Part shown: piece by piece, positions 44,192-52,650 of the stretch
Numbering within the stretch: position 1 is the first letter of the stretch
Layout: every line of letters starts with the position of its first letter
NCBI RefSeq assembly: GCF_900142925.1
Contig: NZ_FRCN01000001.1
Span: 434,001-498,000, forward strand
DNA: 64,000 nt
Origin: Chitinophaga sp. CF418
GTDB lineage: Bacteria > Bacteroidota > Bacteroidia > Chitinophagales > Chitinophagaceae
Direction of reading: 5' to 3'
Notes under the pieces: model-generated
Database searches by the model: none
What the model was told of the DNA's origin: nothing
Seen by the model: the letters and a program-made list of their open reading frames with translations, nothing else
Translations under genes and position numbers: made by a program

Positions 44192-45838
44192 ATGAATACG
44201 TTTCTACAAATACATCCTGACGACAATGTACTGGTAGCCCTGCAGGACCTGCAGCATGGCACAGAGGTCAGGTTTAATGGTTCCACAATTACTTTGCTGA
44301 AAGATGTTCCCGCTAAACATAAATTCATGATCTCCGACATTCAGACCGGCGATCCTATTACTATGTACGGTGTACTTGTTGGTAAAGCAAATACCCCCAT
44401 CCACAAGGGAGAAATCGTTACTACTGAGAATATTAAGCATGATGCCAACGCCTTTCACGAAAAAGACGACATCGTTGAATGGCAAAAACCTGATGTCAGC
44501 AAATGGAAAAACCGCACCTTCATGGGCTTTCCGCGTAAAGACGGACAGGTAGGTACCCGCAACTACTGGCTTGTGATACCACTGGTTTTCTGCGAAAACC
44601 GCAATGTAAGTGTGATCAAAACTGCCTTTGAAAAAGGATTGGGATTCGCTCCTACAGAAGTATATAACGAGCAGGTACAGGATCTCGTATCCCTGTACAA
44701 AAGCGGTAACCTGGATGCAATAAAAACTTACAAGGCAGAAGCAGTAACGTTGACCAACAAACGTAACACTGTCTTCTCCAATATCGACGGTATTAAGTTC
44801 CTGACACACGAAGGTGGTTGCGGTGGTACACGCCAGGATTCAGATGCGCTCTGCGCACTGCTGGCCGGTTATATACACCATCCTAATGTGGCGGGTGCTA
44901 CAGTGTTAAGCCTGGGATGCCAGCATGCTCAGGTATCTATACTGAAAGCCGCACTGAACAAATTGAATCCGCAGTTTGACAAGCCGGTATTGGTATTTGA
45001 ACAGCAGAAAAGCGCTTCCGAATTTGAGATGCTGTCAGATGCAATCAGAGAAACCTTCCTGGCACTGGTAGAGGCTGATAAGGTTTCCCGCCAACCAAGC
45101 CCAATCTCCAAACTGGTAATTGGCCTGGAATGCGGTGGTTCTGATGGTTTCTCTGGTATATCAGCCAACCCTGCCGTAGGTCACACATCTGACCTGCTGG
45201 TGGCTTTGGGCGGCAGTTCTATCCTTTCTGAGTTCCCCGAGCTGTGTGGCGTTGAGCAGGAACTGATCAACCGTTGTATTGAGAAAAACACTGCTGATAA
45301 ATTCATCCACATCATGCGGGCTTATGAAAGTCAGGCAGAGTCTGCAGGCTCAGGTTTCTATATGAACCCTTCACCTGGTAATATCAAGGATGGCCTCATT
45401 ACGGATGCTATTAAGTCTGCCGGAGCTGCTAAAAAAGGCGGTATTTCTCCTGTAGTGGATGTGCTGGACTATACAGAATATGTCACTAAACCAGGACTGA
45501 ACCTCCTCTGCACCCCTGGTAATGACGTTGAATCCACCTCTGCGGAAGTAGGTTCCGGCGCTAACATAGTATTGTTCACCACAGGTCTCGGTACGCCAAC
45601 CGGCAACCCGATCGCTCCTGTTTTAAAACTGGCTACCAACACCAAACTGGCGAACCGAATGCCAGATATCATTGATATCAACACCGGTACTATCATCAGT
45701 GGTGAAAAGACTATCGAGGAAATGGGAGAAGAGATCCTGGAATATGTGATCAAAACTGCCAGTGGAGAGCTGAAAACGAAAGCAGAACAGTTAAATCAGG
45801 ATGATTTCATTCCATGGAAACGTGGGGTGAGCCTGTAA
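44192..45838 (+). CDS. uxaA: Altronate dehydratase
   Basis: 548 residues. N-terminal SAF domain (about 1-90: FLQIHPDDNVLVALQDL) fused to the UxaA catalytic part: GFPRKDGQVGTRNYWLV, HEGGCGGTRQDSDALCALLAGY, GLECGGSDGFSGISANPAVG, GNDVESTSAEVGSGANIVLFTTG. Fused length is the usual one for UxaA. It dehydrates D-altronate to KDG, the step after UxaB. It is alone on the plus strand, opposed to exuT across a 64-bp palindromic terminator. Confidence 0.96.
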   Translation: MNTFLQIHPDDNVLVALQDLQHGTEVRFNGSTITLLKDVPAKHKFMISDIQTGDPITMYGVLVGKANTPIHKGEIVTTENIKHDANAFHEKDDIVEWQKPDVSKWKNRTFMGFPRKDGQVGTRNYWLVIPLVFCENRNVSVIKTAFEKGLGFAPTEVYNEQVQDLVSLYKSGNLDAIKTYKAEAVTLTNKRNTVFSNIDGIKFLTHEGGCGGTRQDSDALCALLAGYIHHPNVAGATVLSLGCQHAQVSILKAALNKLNPQFDKPVLVFEQQKSASEFEMLSDAIRETFLALVEADKVSRQPSPISKLVIGLECGGSDGFSGISANPAVGHTSDLLVALGGSSILSEFPELCGVEQELINRCIEKNTADKFIHIMRAYESQAESAGSGFYMNPSPGNIKDGLITDAIKSAGAAKKGGISPVVDVLDYTEYVTKPGLNLLCTPGNDVESTSAEVGSGANIVLFTTGLGTPTGNPIAPVLKLATNTKLANRMPDIIDINTGTIISGEKTIEEMGEEILEYVIKTASGELKTKAEQLNQDDFIPWKRGVSL

Positions 45839-45840
45839 AT

Positions 45841-45904
45841 CTTATCATATTAAACTAAAAAAGGCTCATTGTATAATGAGCCTTTTTTAGTTTAATATGA
45901 TAAG
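45841..45904. terminator. Bidirectional terminator: perfect 30-bp palindrome
   Basis: Arms 45841-45870 and 45875-45904 are exact reverse complements with a GTAT loop. The inner part is a normal terminator (AAAAAAGGCTCATT / AATGAGCCTTTTTT), giving T-tracts on both strands between convergent uxaA and exuT. The perfect extension past the T-tracts is unusual. Confidence 0.92.
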
Positions 45905-45907
45905 CAC

Positions 45908-47269
45908 TTAGAGCTTTACCTGCTCCATCCTCGGTGCGAAAAGATGCATTGTGAGCCAGGCCAGCAAATACATTGAACCACTGATCAGGAACAGGATATT
46001 ATACCCTGCTCCAATGTTGCCCTGCGCTTTATAATAGTCCAGCAAATACCCTACTAATATGGGGAACAGACTACCTCCTATCGAACCGGCCATTCCACCG
46101 ATGCCTACTACTGAACTAACCGCATGTTTAGGGAACATGTCTGAAGCTGTTGTGAAGATATTGGCAGACCATGCCTGGTGTGCTGCTGCTGCAAGACTGA
46201 TCAAACCTACCACTACCCATATGTTGTTAGTGGTTTTGGCAAACATAATCGGCACTACACAGATTGCAAAAAGCAACATGGATGTTTTACGTGCTTTGAA
46301 CACCGGCCAGCCAATTTTGATCAGCCAGGAGGACAGGTATCCCCCACCGATACTACCGACCGTAGTAGCCGTATAAATAACGAATAACTGCAGGTTAGGC
46401 TTTTTGAAATCAAGATTGAAGGTAGTGGCAAAGTAAGAAGGCAACCAGAAGAGGAAGAACCACCAGATAGGATCGGTGAGCAGTTTGCCAAATACAAATG
46501 CCCATGTTTGTTTCACTCCCAACAGCTGTTTCCAGCTGATACTTTTCTTTTCATGCGGCGCAGATGCAGAAGCCACAGCTGCTGCGGTTACCGGCTTAAC
46601 ACCGGCAGGGAGCTCCTCAGTAGCCGGCGTATCATCACTGTGAATATGGTCATATTCTGCCTGTGTCAGTTTCTTATGCCGGGCAGGAATTTCATACATA
46701 ACCGCCCAGAATATCAACCAGATAAATCCTATCAATCCCGTCCAGATAAACGCATGTTGCCAGCCGTAAGTACCTGCCAGCCAGGGAACTACAATAGGAG
46801 CAATTACAGCCCCGATATTAGCGCCTGAATTAAAAATACCGGTGGCCAGTGCACGCTCTTTCTTGGGAAACCACTCTGCGACGGTTTTAATTGCCACAGG
46901 AAAGTTCCCGGATTCTCCCAGTCCAAGGAATACACGCGCCAACCCGAATCCAAATGTTGTTTTAGCCAGTGCATGCCCCATCGCGGCGATACTCCATACA
47001 ATGATGGACAAAATATATCCCATCTTGGTACCTATCCTGTCTACCAGGCGGCCGAATACCAACAGCCCTACTGCGTATGCTGCCGCAAATGCAGACATCA
47101 TACCGCCAAAATCCTTCTCCGTCCAGTTGAACTGGTCCGGAGCCATCAGTATAGGTTTCAGCAGACCTATTACCTGACGGTCTATATAGTTAATTGTAGT
47201 AGCAAAGAAGAGTAATGCACAAATGCGCCAACGATACTTGCCAATTGTAGTGGAATCCATGCCTTTCAT
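45908..47269 (-). CDS. exuT: MFS hexuronate transporter (ExuT-type)
   Basis: 453 residues with about 12 membrane helices. Anion:cation symporter subfamily features: RWRICALLFFATTINYIDRQ at the start, FLGLGESGNFPVAIKTVAEWFPKKERA, FNSGANIGAVIAPIVVPWLA. A central cytoplasmic loop (about 195-245) is Ala/Lys-rich. It imports galacturonate and/or glucuronate with protons, supplying UxaC. A perfect TGCAAACGTTTGCA palindrome lies 47 bp before its start codon. Choice of substrate is inferred from context. Confidence 0.9.
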   Translation of the reverse strand: MKGMDSTTIGKYRWRICALLFFATTINYIDRQVIGLLKPILMAPDQFNWTEKDFGGMMSAFAAAYAVGLLVFGRLVDRIGTKMGYILSIIVWSIAAMGHALAKTTFGFGLARVFLGLGESGNFPVAIKTVAEWFPKKERALATGIFNSGANIGAVIAPIVVPWLAGTYGWQHAFIWTGLIGFIWLIFWAVMYEIPARHKKLTQAEYDHIHSDDTPATEELPAGVKPVTAAAVASASAPHEKKSISWKQLLGVKQTWAFVFGKLLTDPIWWFFLFWLPSYFATTFNLDFKKPNLQLFVIYTATTVGSIGGGYLSSWLIKIGWPVFKARKTSMLLFAICVVPIMFAKTTNNIWVVVGLISLAAAAHQAWSANIFTTASDMFPKHAVSSVVGIGGMAGSIGGSLFPILVGYLLDYYKAQGNIGAGYNILFLISGSMYLLAWLTMHLFAPRMEQVKL

Positions 47270-47316
47270 TTTGGAATTTATAAAGCGTTATCAATTTACA
47301 ACACTCCGGTGAATAA

Positions 47317-47330
47317 TGCAAACGTTTGCA
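47317..47330. promoter_or_regulatory. LacI-type operator upstream of exuT
   Basis: TGCAAACGTTTGCA, identical to the site at 44022-44035, 47 bp before the exuT start codon. Confidence 0.75.
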
Positions 47331-47441
47331 TCTTTTACTGCTGTATGCGGGTTTTCCTATTTATCCAGCAAGGGAAACGGTATGTTAATTTTTTCTGATT
47401 TCCTCTGCCTTCCTGCTTTTCTTTACCTGAGGGTACGCTGG

Positions 47442-47578
47442 CTGTCAATTTTCTCTACCGTCCTTGGTGCTTTTGCACCACAGGAAAGTCGTACGCAGTT
47501 TTCAGATGGGCTGTCCATTTCCTCCAACTTCCTTGTTCCTTTTACACCACAGGAAAGTCGTACGCAGTTTCAGATGGG
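47442..47578. repeat. Tandem duplication, unit about 69 bp
   Basis: Units 47442-47510 and 47511-47578 both start CTGTC.ATTT.CTC and share ACACC/GCACCACAGGAAAGTCGTACGCAG..TCAGATGGG. A third, degenerate unit seems to precede them (about 47390-47441, ending GGGTACGCTGG). Confidence 0.75.
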
Positions 47579-47720
47579 ATCCCTGGCTGTAGTTCTTTGA
47601 AGCTCCTTACTATCTGGCATTGGAAGACGTGTTGCGCTTTGATATTTCTATTTAACCCCTGCTGCGTCGCATCAGCATACTTCAAATAACTAAGGCCAGG
47701 GATCTCCATCTGAAACCGCA
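47563..47720. repeat. Imperfect 40-bp inverted repeat downstream of the tandem units
   Basis: Arm 47563-47602 (containing TTTCAGATGGGATCCCTGG and TTTGAAG) and arm 47680-47720 (CTTCAAA..CCAGGGATCTCCATCTGAAACC) are reverse-complementary with a few mismatches and a 77-nt loop. This might be a small non-autonomous element or a folded RNA; no gene fits. Confidence 0.65.
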
Positions 47721-47875
47721 GGATTTATGTTCTCCCGCTTATATTTATGAGATACCAGTGGGTTGCTTGTCACTTCGGAAACTGGCATTTGTATTTCCTG
47801 ACTATATGCCTGTCTATGAGCGGTTATCTCCTACAGTGTTTGTGCTAACACTATAGTTAACAGGGCAACTACTGG

Positions 47876-48541
47876 CTATTTACTCAGGCTTTTTACCAGT
47901 TCTACGAGACCAGACATCTGCACCCGTAATGCAGTCCAGTCCTTTTTATCAATCAGTTCCTTATTCAACAGGTTGGAGCCCATTCCGACACATATTACAC
48001 CTGCATCCAGCCATGATTTTACACTCTCTTTAGTTGGTTCCACTCCTCCCGTTGGCATGAATTTCATTTTAGGGAACAATGGTTTAATAGCTTTTACGAA
48101 ACCAGGTCCCAGTACATTACCGGGAAACAACTTTGTCAGCGGTGCTTCATGTTTTTCAGCTACTGCAATTTCAGACGGGGTCATACAACCGGGTATCCAT
48201 ACGATATTCTCCTTCCGGCAACTATCTGCCACGCCGGCATCTATGATAGGGCTTACGATAAAATCAGCACCCATATCTGCAAATACCTTTACATCTTCCC
48301 CATTTTTAATGGTGCCAATACCCAGATACATGTCAGGCATAGCTGCTTTCTTCTTCTCCTGCATGGCGGCAAAATTGCGCCGTGCACCTTCTCCGCGGTT
48401 AGTAAACTCAAACACACGGAGTCCTGCATCATAACAGGCCTGCAATACTTCTACACATACTGCGGCGTCATCATGATAGAATACGGGAATTACTTTACTG
48501 CGCTCAAATGCGGTGATGATCTCTGCTGATGCTACTGCCAT
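47876..48541 (-). CDS. eda: KDPG/KHG aldolase
   Basis: 221 residues, TIM-barrel class I aldolase. Motifs: VFEFTNRGEG (catalytic Glu), GIGTIKNGEDVKVFADMGADFIVSP, the Schiff-base Lys in LTKLFPGNVLGPGFVKAI (about 145), and MPTGGVEPTKESVKSWLDAGVICVGMG. It splits 2-keto-3-deoxy-6-phosphogluconate into pyruvate and glyceraldehyde-3-phosphate, the end of the uronate route. It is last in uxaB-uxaC-kdgK-eda, 2 bp after kdgK. Confidence 0.95.
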   Translation of the reverse strand: MAVASAEIITAFERSKVIPVFYHDDAAVCVEVLQACYDAGLRVFEFTNRGEGARRNFAAMQEKKKAAMPDMYLGIGTIKNGEDVKVFADMGADFIVSPIIDAGVADSCRKENIVWIPGCMTPSEIAVAEKHEAPLTKLFPGNVLGPGFVKAIKPLFPKMKFMPTGGVEPTKESVKSWLDAGVICVGMGSNLLNKELIDKKDWTALRVQMSGLVELVKSLSK

Positions 48542-48543
48542 GT

Positions 48544-49542
48544 CTATATCAGTTTTAAGATGTCTGCTTTATCTGTTAAATTAAAATCTCCCTTGACGAA
48601 TAACTTCGACCAGGCTGCTGCTGCTGCAAAAGAAATGGTCTGCTGAGCATCCATTCCGCTTACCTGCGCGTGTATCAGCCCCGCCATAAAACTATCTCCA
48701 CTGCCCACACGGTCTACCACTTCGTTCGTCTCATATTGTTTTGATACCTTCAGTTCTCCTCCTTCATACCATGTGGCATAGTAGAGGTTATGCGTAAATG
48801 CATTGGAAAAACGGAAAGTGAAAGCCACCTGCTTACAACGGGGATACTTCTCTGTAATTTCTTTGGCTACGGATGCGGCTTCCGTGAGGTATGTTTCTTT
48901 TGTTGCTGTTTCCAGCGCTACGGTATTTAGGGTGGTATCCAGCATCTGGTGAGCGGCCCAGATATTTCCCATCACTACATCACAATACTGTACCAGCTCC
49001 GGCATCACAGCAAATGGCTGTTTGCCATACTGCCACAGCTTACTGCGATAGTTAAGGTCTGTCGATATCTTCAGGCCTTTACGGGATGCGGCTTCTAATA
49101 CTTCTTTACAGATAGCGGCTGTATCTTCATTCAGGGCGGGTGTCAGGGCGCTCCAGTGAAACCATTCTGCGTCTCCCAGCAGGCTGTCCCAATCCACTGA
49201 ACCGCGTTGCATCTGGCTGAAAGATGAATATTTTCTATCGTATACAACACCTGCATTTTTCAGATCGGTGCCTTGTTCCAGGAAATAGATCCCAATGCGG
49301 TCACCTCCCTTCAGCATACGGTCGGTCGCTATGCCCAGTCCTTCCAGCTGCTCCAGTACCTGTGTTGCAATACCATTGTCAGGTACTTTACTGATATATG
49401 AAACTGGTGTGCCCCAACGTGCCAATGCGGCGGCTACGTTAGCTTCTGCACCGCCTACAAACAGGGCTGCGCTGTTTTTGTTCCACTCCGGTGATAAGCG
49501 TAATAATATCTCTCCAAACGAAATTACTTTAACTGGCTTCAT
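48544..49542 (-). CDS. kdgK: 2-keto-3-deoxygluconate kinase (PfkB family)
   Basis: 332 residues from the ATG at 49542; the frame begins 13 codons upstream but MKPVKVISFGEILLRLSP is the family start. PfkB signatures: GGAEANVAAALARWG near 30, and VDRVGSGDSFMAGLIHA with the catalytic Asp near 285. It phosphorylates KDG to KDPG for Eda. Specificity comes from context between uxaC and eda; a general PfkB sugar kinase is the alternative. Confidence 0.9.
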   Translation of the reverse strand: MKPVKVISFGEILLRLSPEWNKNSAALFVGGAEANVAAALARWGTPVSYISKVPDNGIATQVLEQLEGLGIATDRMLKGGDRIGIYFLEQGTDLKNAGVVYDRKYSSFSQMQRGSVDWDSLLGDAEWFHWSALTPALNEDTAAICKEVLEAASRKGLKISTDLNYRSKLWQYGKQPFAVMPELVQYCDVVMGNIWAAHQMLDTTLNTVALETATKETYLTEAASVAKEITEKYPRCKQVAFTFRFSNAFTHNLYYATWYEGGELKVSKQYETNEVVDRVGSGDSFMAGLIHAQVSGMDAQQTISFAAAAAWSKLFVKGDFNLTDKADILKLI

Positions 49543-49555
49543 GCTCTTGTAGGGT

Positions 49556-50950
49556 CTAAAATCCGAAATACGATCTGGCATTATTGTAACTGATGTCCTG
49601 CACCATCTTGCCTAACCACTTGATATCTGCGGGCAGCTCTCCATTCTCTACATCGTTACCTATGAGGTTACACAAAATACGGCGAAAATATTCATGTCGT
49701 GAATAGGAAAGAAAACTTCTTGAATCCGTCAGCATTCCCACAAAGCGGCTTAATAATCCCATATTACTCAATGTATTCAGCTGTTTCTCCATACCATCTT
49801 TCTGGTCGAGGAACCACCAGCCCGATCCGAACTGCATTTTTCCGGGTACGGTGCCATCCTGGAAATTACCCACCATGGTGGCGAATACCTCATTATATGA
49901 AGGGTTCAGGTTGTATACTACCGTCTTCGCCAGTTTGTCTTTTTTATCCAGTCTGTCCAGGAATACAGACATTGCTTGTGCTACCTGCCAGTCTCCAATG
50001 GAATCCACACCAGCGTCTGCACCTATCCGGCTCACCAGGCGACTGTTATTGTTGCGGATGGCACCTACGTGAAACTGTTGCACCCAGCCACGCTCATGAT
50101 TCCATTCACAGATAATATGCAGGGTACCTGCTTTAAAAGCATCCGCTTCTTCTGGTGTAAGCAACTGTCCTTTACGCAGTTTTGCATAGGATGCGGTCAA
50201 GCCTTCCTCCGTGAAATTGCCTGCATAAAATGTACTGATTCCATGATCGGACAAGCGTCCGCCATTCGCATGAAAATAGTCATGCCGCCTACGCAACGCA
50301 TCTATGAACTGACTGTAGGTATCTGTATTGATTCCTGCAGCGGCGCCCAGTTTATCTGCATAAATATTGAATGCTGCCACATCCTCCACACCTATCGCCT
50401 TATCGGGCCTGAAGGTGGGCAATACGCGTACTTTAAAAGAAGATTTGCTGATGGCCTGATGATACTCCAGTGAATCACAGGGATCATCAGTTGTACACAA
50501 TGCATCTACCTTAAAATGTTGTAATAAGCCCTGGGTAGTCCACTTAGGCAGCTGGTCATTGCAATACCCGTATACCCATTCTGCACTGTCCTTATCCAGC
50601 AATTGCTTTACGCCAAAAGGGTTCAGCAGTTCCATATGCGTCCAGTGATACAGGGGGTTCCGCATGGTATAAGGCACTGTTTCCGCCCATCGTTTGAATT
50701 TTGTATAGTCATCTGTATCCCCGGTGATATCTGCCTCTGCCACTCCATTTGCACGCATTGCGCGCCATTTATAGTGGTCTCCTTTCAACCACATAGCGGT
50801 CAGGTTTTCATACTGACGATTAGCCGCTATTTCGTCCGGTGGCAGGTGATTATGATAATCGATGATAGGCATCTCTTTTGCATAATCGTGGAATAACTGT
50901 TTAGCCGTTTCTGTCTGCAACAGGAAATCAGCATCTAAAAATTGTTTCAT
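49556..50950 (-). CDS. uxaC: Glucuronate/galacturonate isomerase
   Basis: 464 residues, amidohydrolase-like TIM barrel. Conserved IIDYHNHLPPDEIAANRQYENLT near the N-terminus, WTHMELLNPFGVKQLL, CTTDDPCDSLEYHQ, and ARMGADAGVDSIGDW-type block with LTDSRSFLSYSRHEYFRRILC at the end. It isomerises D-galacturonate to tagaturonate (and glucuronate to fructuronate). No uxuA/uxuB partners are present, so the galacturonate branch is favoured. Second gene of the operon after uxaB (15-bp gap). Confidence 0.96.
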   Translation of the reverse strand: MKQFLDADFLLQTETAKQLFHDYAKEMPIIDYHNHLPPDEIAANRQYENLTAMWLKGDHYKWRAMRANGVAEADITGDTDDYTKFKRWAETVPYTMRNPLYHWTHMELLNPFGVKQLLDKDSAEWVYGYCNDQLPKWTTQGLLQHFKVDALCTTDDPCDSLEYHQAISKSSFKVRVLPTFRPDKAIGVEDVAAFNIYADKLGAAAGINTDTYSQFIDALRRRHDYFHANGGRLSDHGISTFYAGNFTEEGLTASYAKLRKGQLLTPEEADAFKAGTLHIICEWNHERGWVQQFHVGAIRNNNSRLVSRIGADAGVDSIGDWQVAQAMSVFLDRLDKKDKLAKTVVYNLNPSYNEVFATMVGNFQDGTVPGKMQFGSGWWFLDQKDGMEKQLNTLSNMGLLSRFVGMLTDSRSFLSYSRHEYFRRILCNLIGNDVENGELPADIKWLGKMVQDISYNNARSYFGF

Positions 50951-50965
50951 AAACGATCTGGTTCC

Positions 50966-52471
50966 TTATAATACTTTACTGTAGCTGTCTGCATATACCT
51001 TTACGCCTTCCTGTAACATTCCCTGCAGATGTGCGGATACTGTTTCTACAAACCCAGGGATCTGCGACAGATCGCTTTCCCACAAACGCTTGTCTGCACT
51101 GATGGCCAGGACCATTTCAGTAATGGCCTCACTTCCCTTGCCTGTTGCACCCGCCCAGTACGCTGCAAAGATGGCGATATTATCGTCTGTGATGGCATAA
51201 TATTCTGTTCCCCGCTGACCAAAATACTGTCCGTTTTCCTGCTTTTCTGGCCTCAGGAACAACAGCATGGCGGCAAAGCCAAGACACATGGAAGCCGGTA
51301 ATGTCTTCTGCTGTTCATAAAAGCGGGTAATGGTGCGCACGTTCCGCGCATTCATCTTCATGCTTTCCTGGAAGGTGATACTCAGCAGTTTATGCGCAAT
51401 ATTCGGATTAGCAAAGCGGTCCAGCACATCTTCCGCAAATTCAGACGCCTGCGGACAAATCTCCCTGATCGTAGGCAGGATCTCCTCGATGATGACCGTC
51501 CGGAAGAAGGAGCGCATATAAGCATTCTCCATACATTCAAAAACAGTGTTTAGCCCACAGAGATAACCCAGCGGCACTGATATCGTATGACTTCCGTTGA
51601 GAATTCTGAGTTTCTGTTCACGAAAAGGCGTGATATCCGGTGCTATCAGCATCCGGGCATCGGTCTGATGGAATCCCAGGATTTCCCTGACACGCTCATC
51701 TCCCTCTATTGCCCAGAGCAGGTAAGGTTCTGTGTCAATCCACAAACCATCGCTGTATCCCACCTTTGCTTCCAGGGCAGTCAGGTCTTTCGGTTTTCCC
51801 GGTACAATCCTGTCTACAAGAGAGCTGCAGAAATAGTTATCACTCTCTACCCATTGCAGGAATGCCTGTGGCAAGCCATTATATTTAGCCAGCTTCAGTA
51901 CTATCTCCTTCAGTAACAGTCCGTTATTAACCACCAGCTCCGTTGGTACGATCACAAAACCGGTATGTGACGCCCCTTTAAAGTAATTGAATCGCTCCCA
52001 GAGTACTGCCAGCAATTTTCCGGGGAAAGAGGCCGGTACGCCGTCAATTTTCTCCTCTACATACTGGATTCCCACTTCGGTAGTATTGGATATGATCGTT
52101 TGCAGGGCCGGCTGGTGTACTGCATCCAATATCTGCCGCCAATCTGCATTCGATTGCAAAACACGACTAAGAGAAGCATTGATCAGTACATCATTTACCA
52201 GTTCCCCCTGGGAAACGCCCCTGATATTTGTAGTATATAGGTTGTCCTGCTGGCTGAACTCTTTGGTATCGCCGCCGGTAGATTTTACCACCACAATTCT
52301 TCCCTCGTATACTCCTTTTTTGTTGGCTTTATCCACCAGGTAATCCACCAATCCTCTCAGTAATACGCCTGTGCCGAACTGTAATATTTTCTCCGGATAG
52401 TTAAAATAGCCCTCAGACACCCCCAGTTCCGGATGCTTCAATACATGAGCTTTATTTAAAATAGGTAACAT
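50966..52471 (-). CDS. uxaB: Tagaturonate reductase
   Basis: 501 residues from the ATG at 52471; the frame extends 35 codons upstream without similarity. Mannitol-dehydrogenase-family fold: NAD site KILQFGTGVLLRGLVDYLVDKAN, VVKSTGGDTKEFSQQDNLYT, SNTTEVGIQY, and LRILNGSHTISVPLGYLCG with the catalytic Lys/Asn region. It reduces tagaturonate to altronate with NADH. First gene of uxaB-uxaC-kdgK-eda. No LacI-type palindrome was found upstream, unlike the rest of the cluster. Confidence 0.94.
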   Translation of the reverse strand: MLPILNKAHVLKHPELGVSEGYFNYPEKILQFGTGVLLRGLVDYLVDKANKKGVYEGRIVVVKSTGGDTKEFSQQDNLYTTNIRGVSQGELVNDVLINASLSRVLQSNADWRQILDAVHQPALQTIISNTTEVGIQYVEEKIDGVPASFPGKLLAVLWERFNYFKGASHTGFVIVPTELVVNNGLLLKEIVLKLAKYNGLPQAFLQWVESDNYFCSSLVDRIVPGKPKDLTALEAKVGYSDGLWIDTEPYLLWAIEGDERVREILGFHQTDARMLIAPDITPFREQKLRILNGSHTISVPLGYLCGLNTVFECMENAYMRSFFRTVIIEEILPTIREICPQASEFAEDVLDRFANPNIAHKLLSITFQESMKMNARNVRTITRFYEQQKTLPASMCLGFAAMLLFLRPEKQENGQYFGQRGTEYYAITDDNIAIFAAYWAGATGKGSEAITEMVLAISADKRLWESDLSQIPGFVETVSAHLQGMLQEGVKVYADSYSKVL

Positions 52472-52622
52472 ATTAGTTTTTTTATTAAACGCAGAACTCT
52501 GACCATTAAATATAAAACGAATACTTGACAGTCCATAGTCCCTACTCAATATCGGGTTAGAATTACTCTTTCCCATTCATGTCATAATATTACCCCTGGG
52601 GAGGCTTCTCGACTAATTTCTG

Positions 52623-52630
52623 TAATTTTG
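52623..52630 (+). promoter_or_regulatory. -7 box for mnmA
   Basis: TAATTTTG matches TAnnTTTG, 20 bp before the start codon. No clear TTTG -33 element was found. Confidence 0.4.
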
Positions 52631-52650
52631 CGCACTTAATATTATTAACA

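Noticed and set aside
47316..47600. 94-codon open frame over the tandem repeats
   Set aside because: It merely reads through the duplicated 69-bp units, and the repeat shifts frame-dependent content; it also covers the exuT operator.
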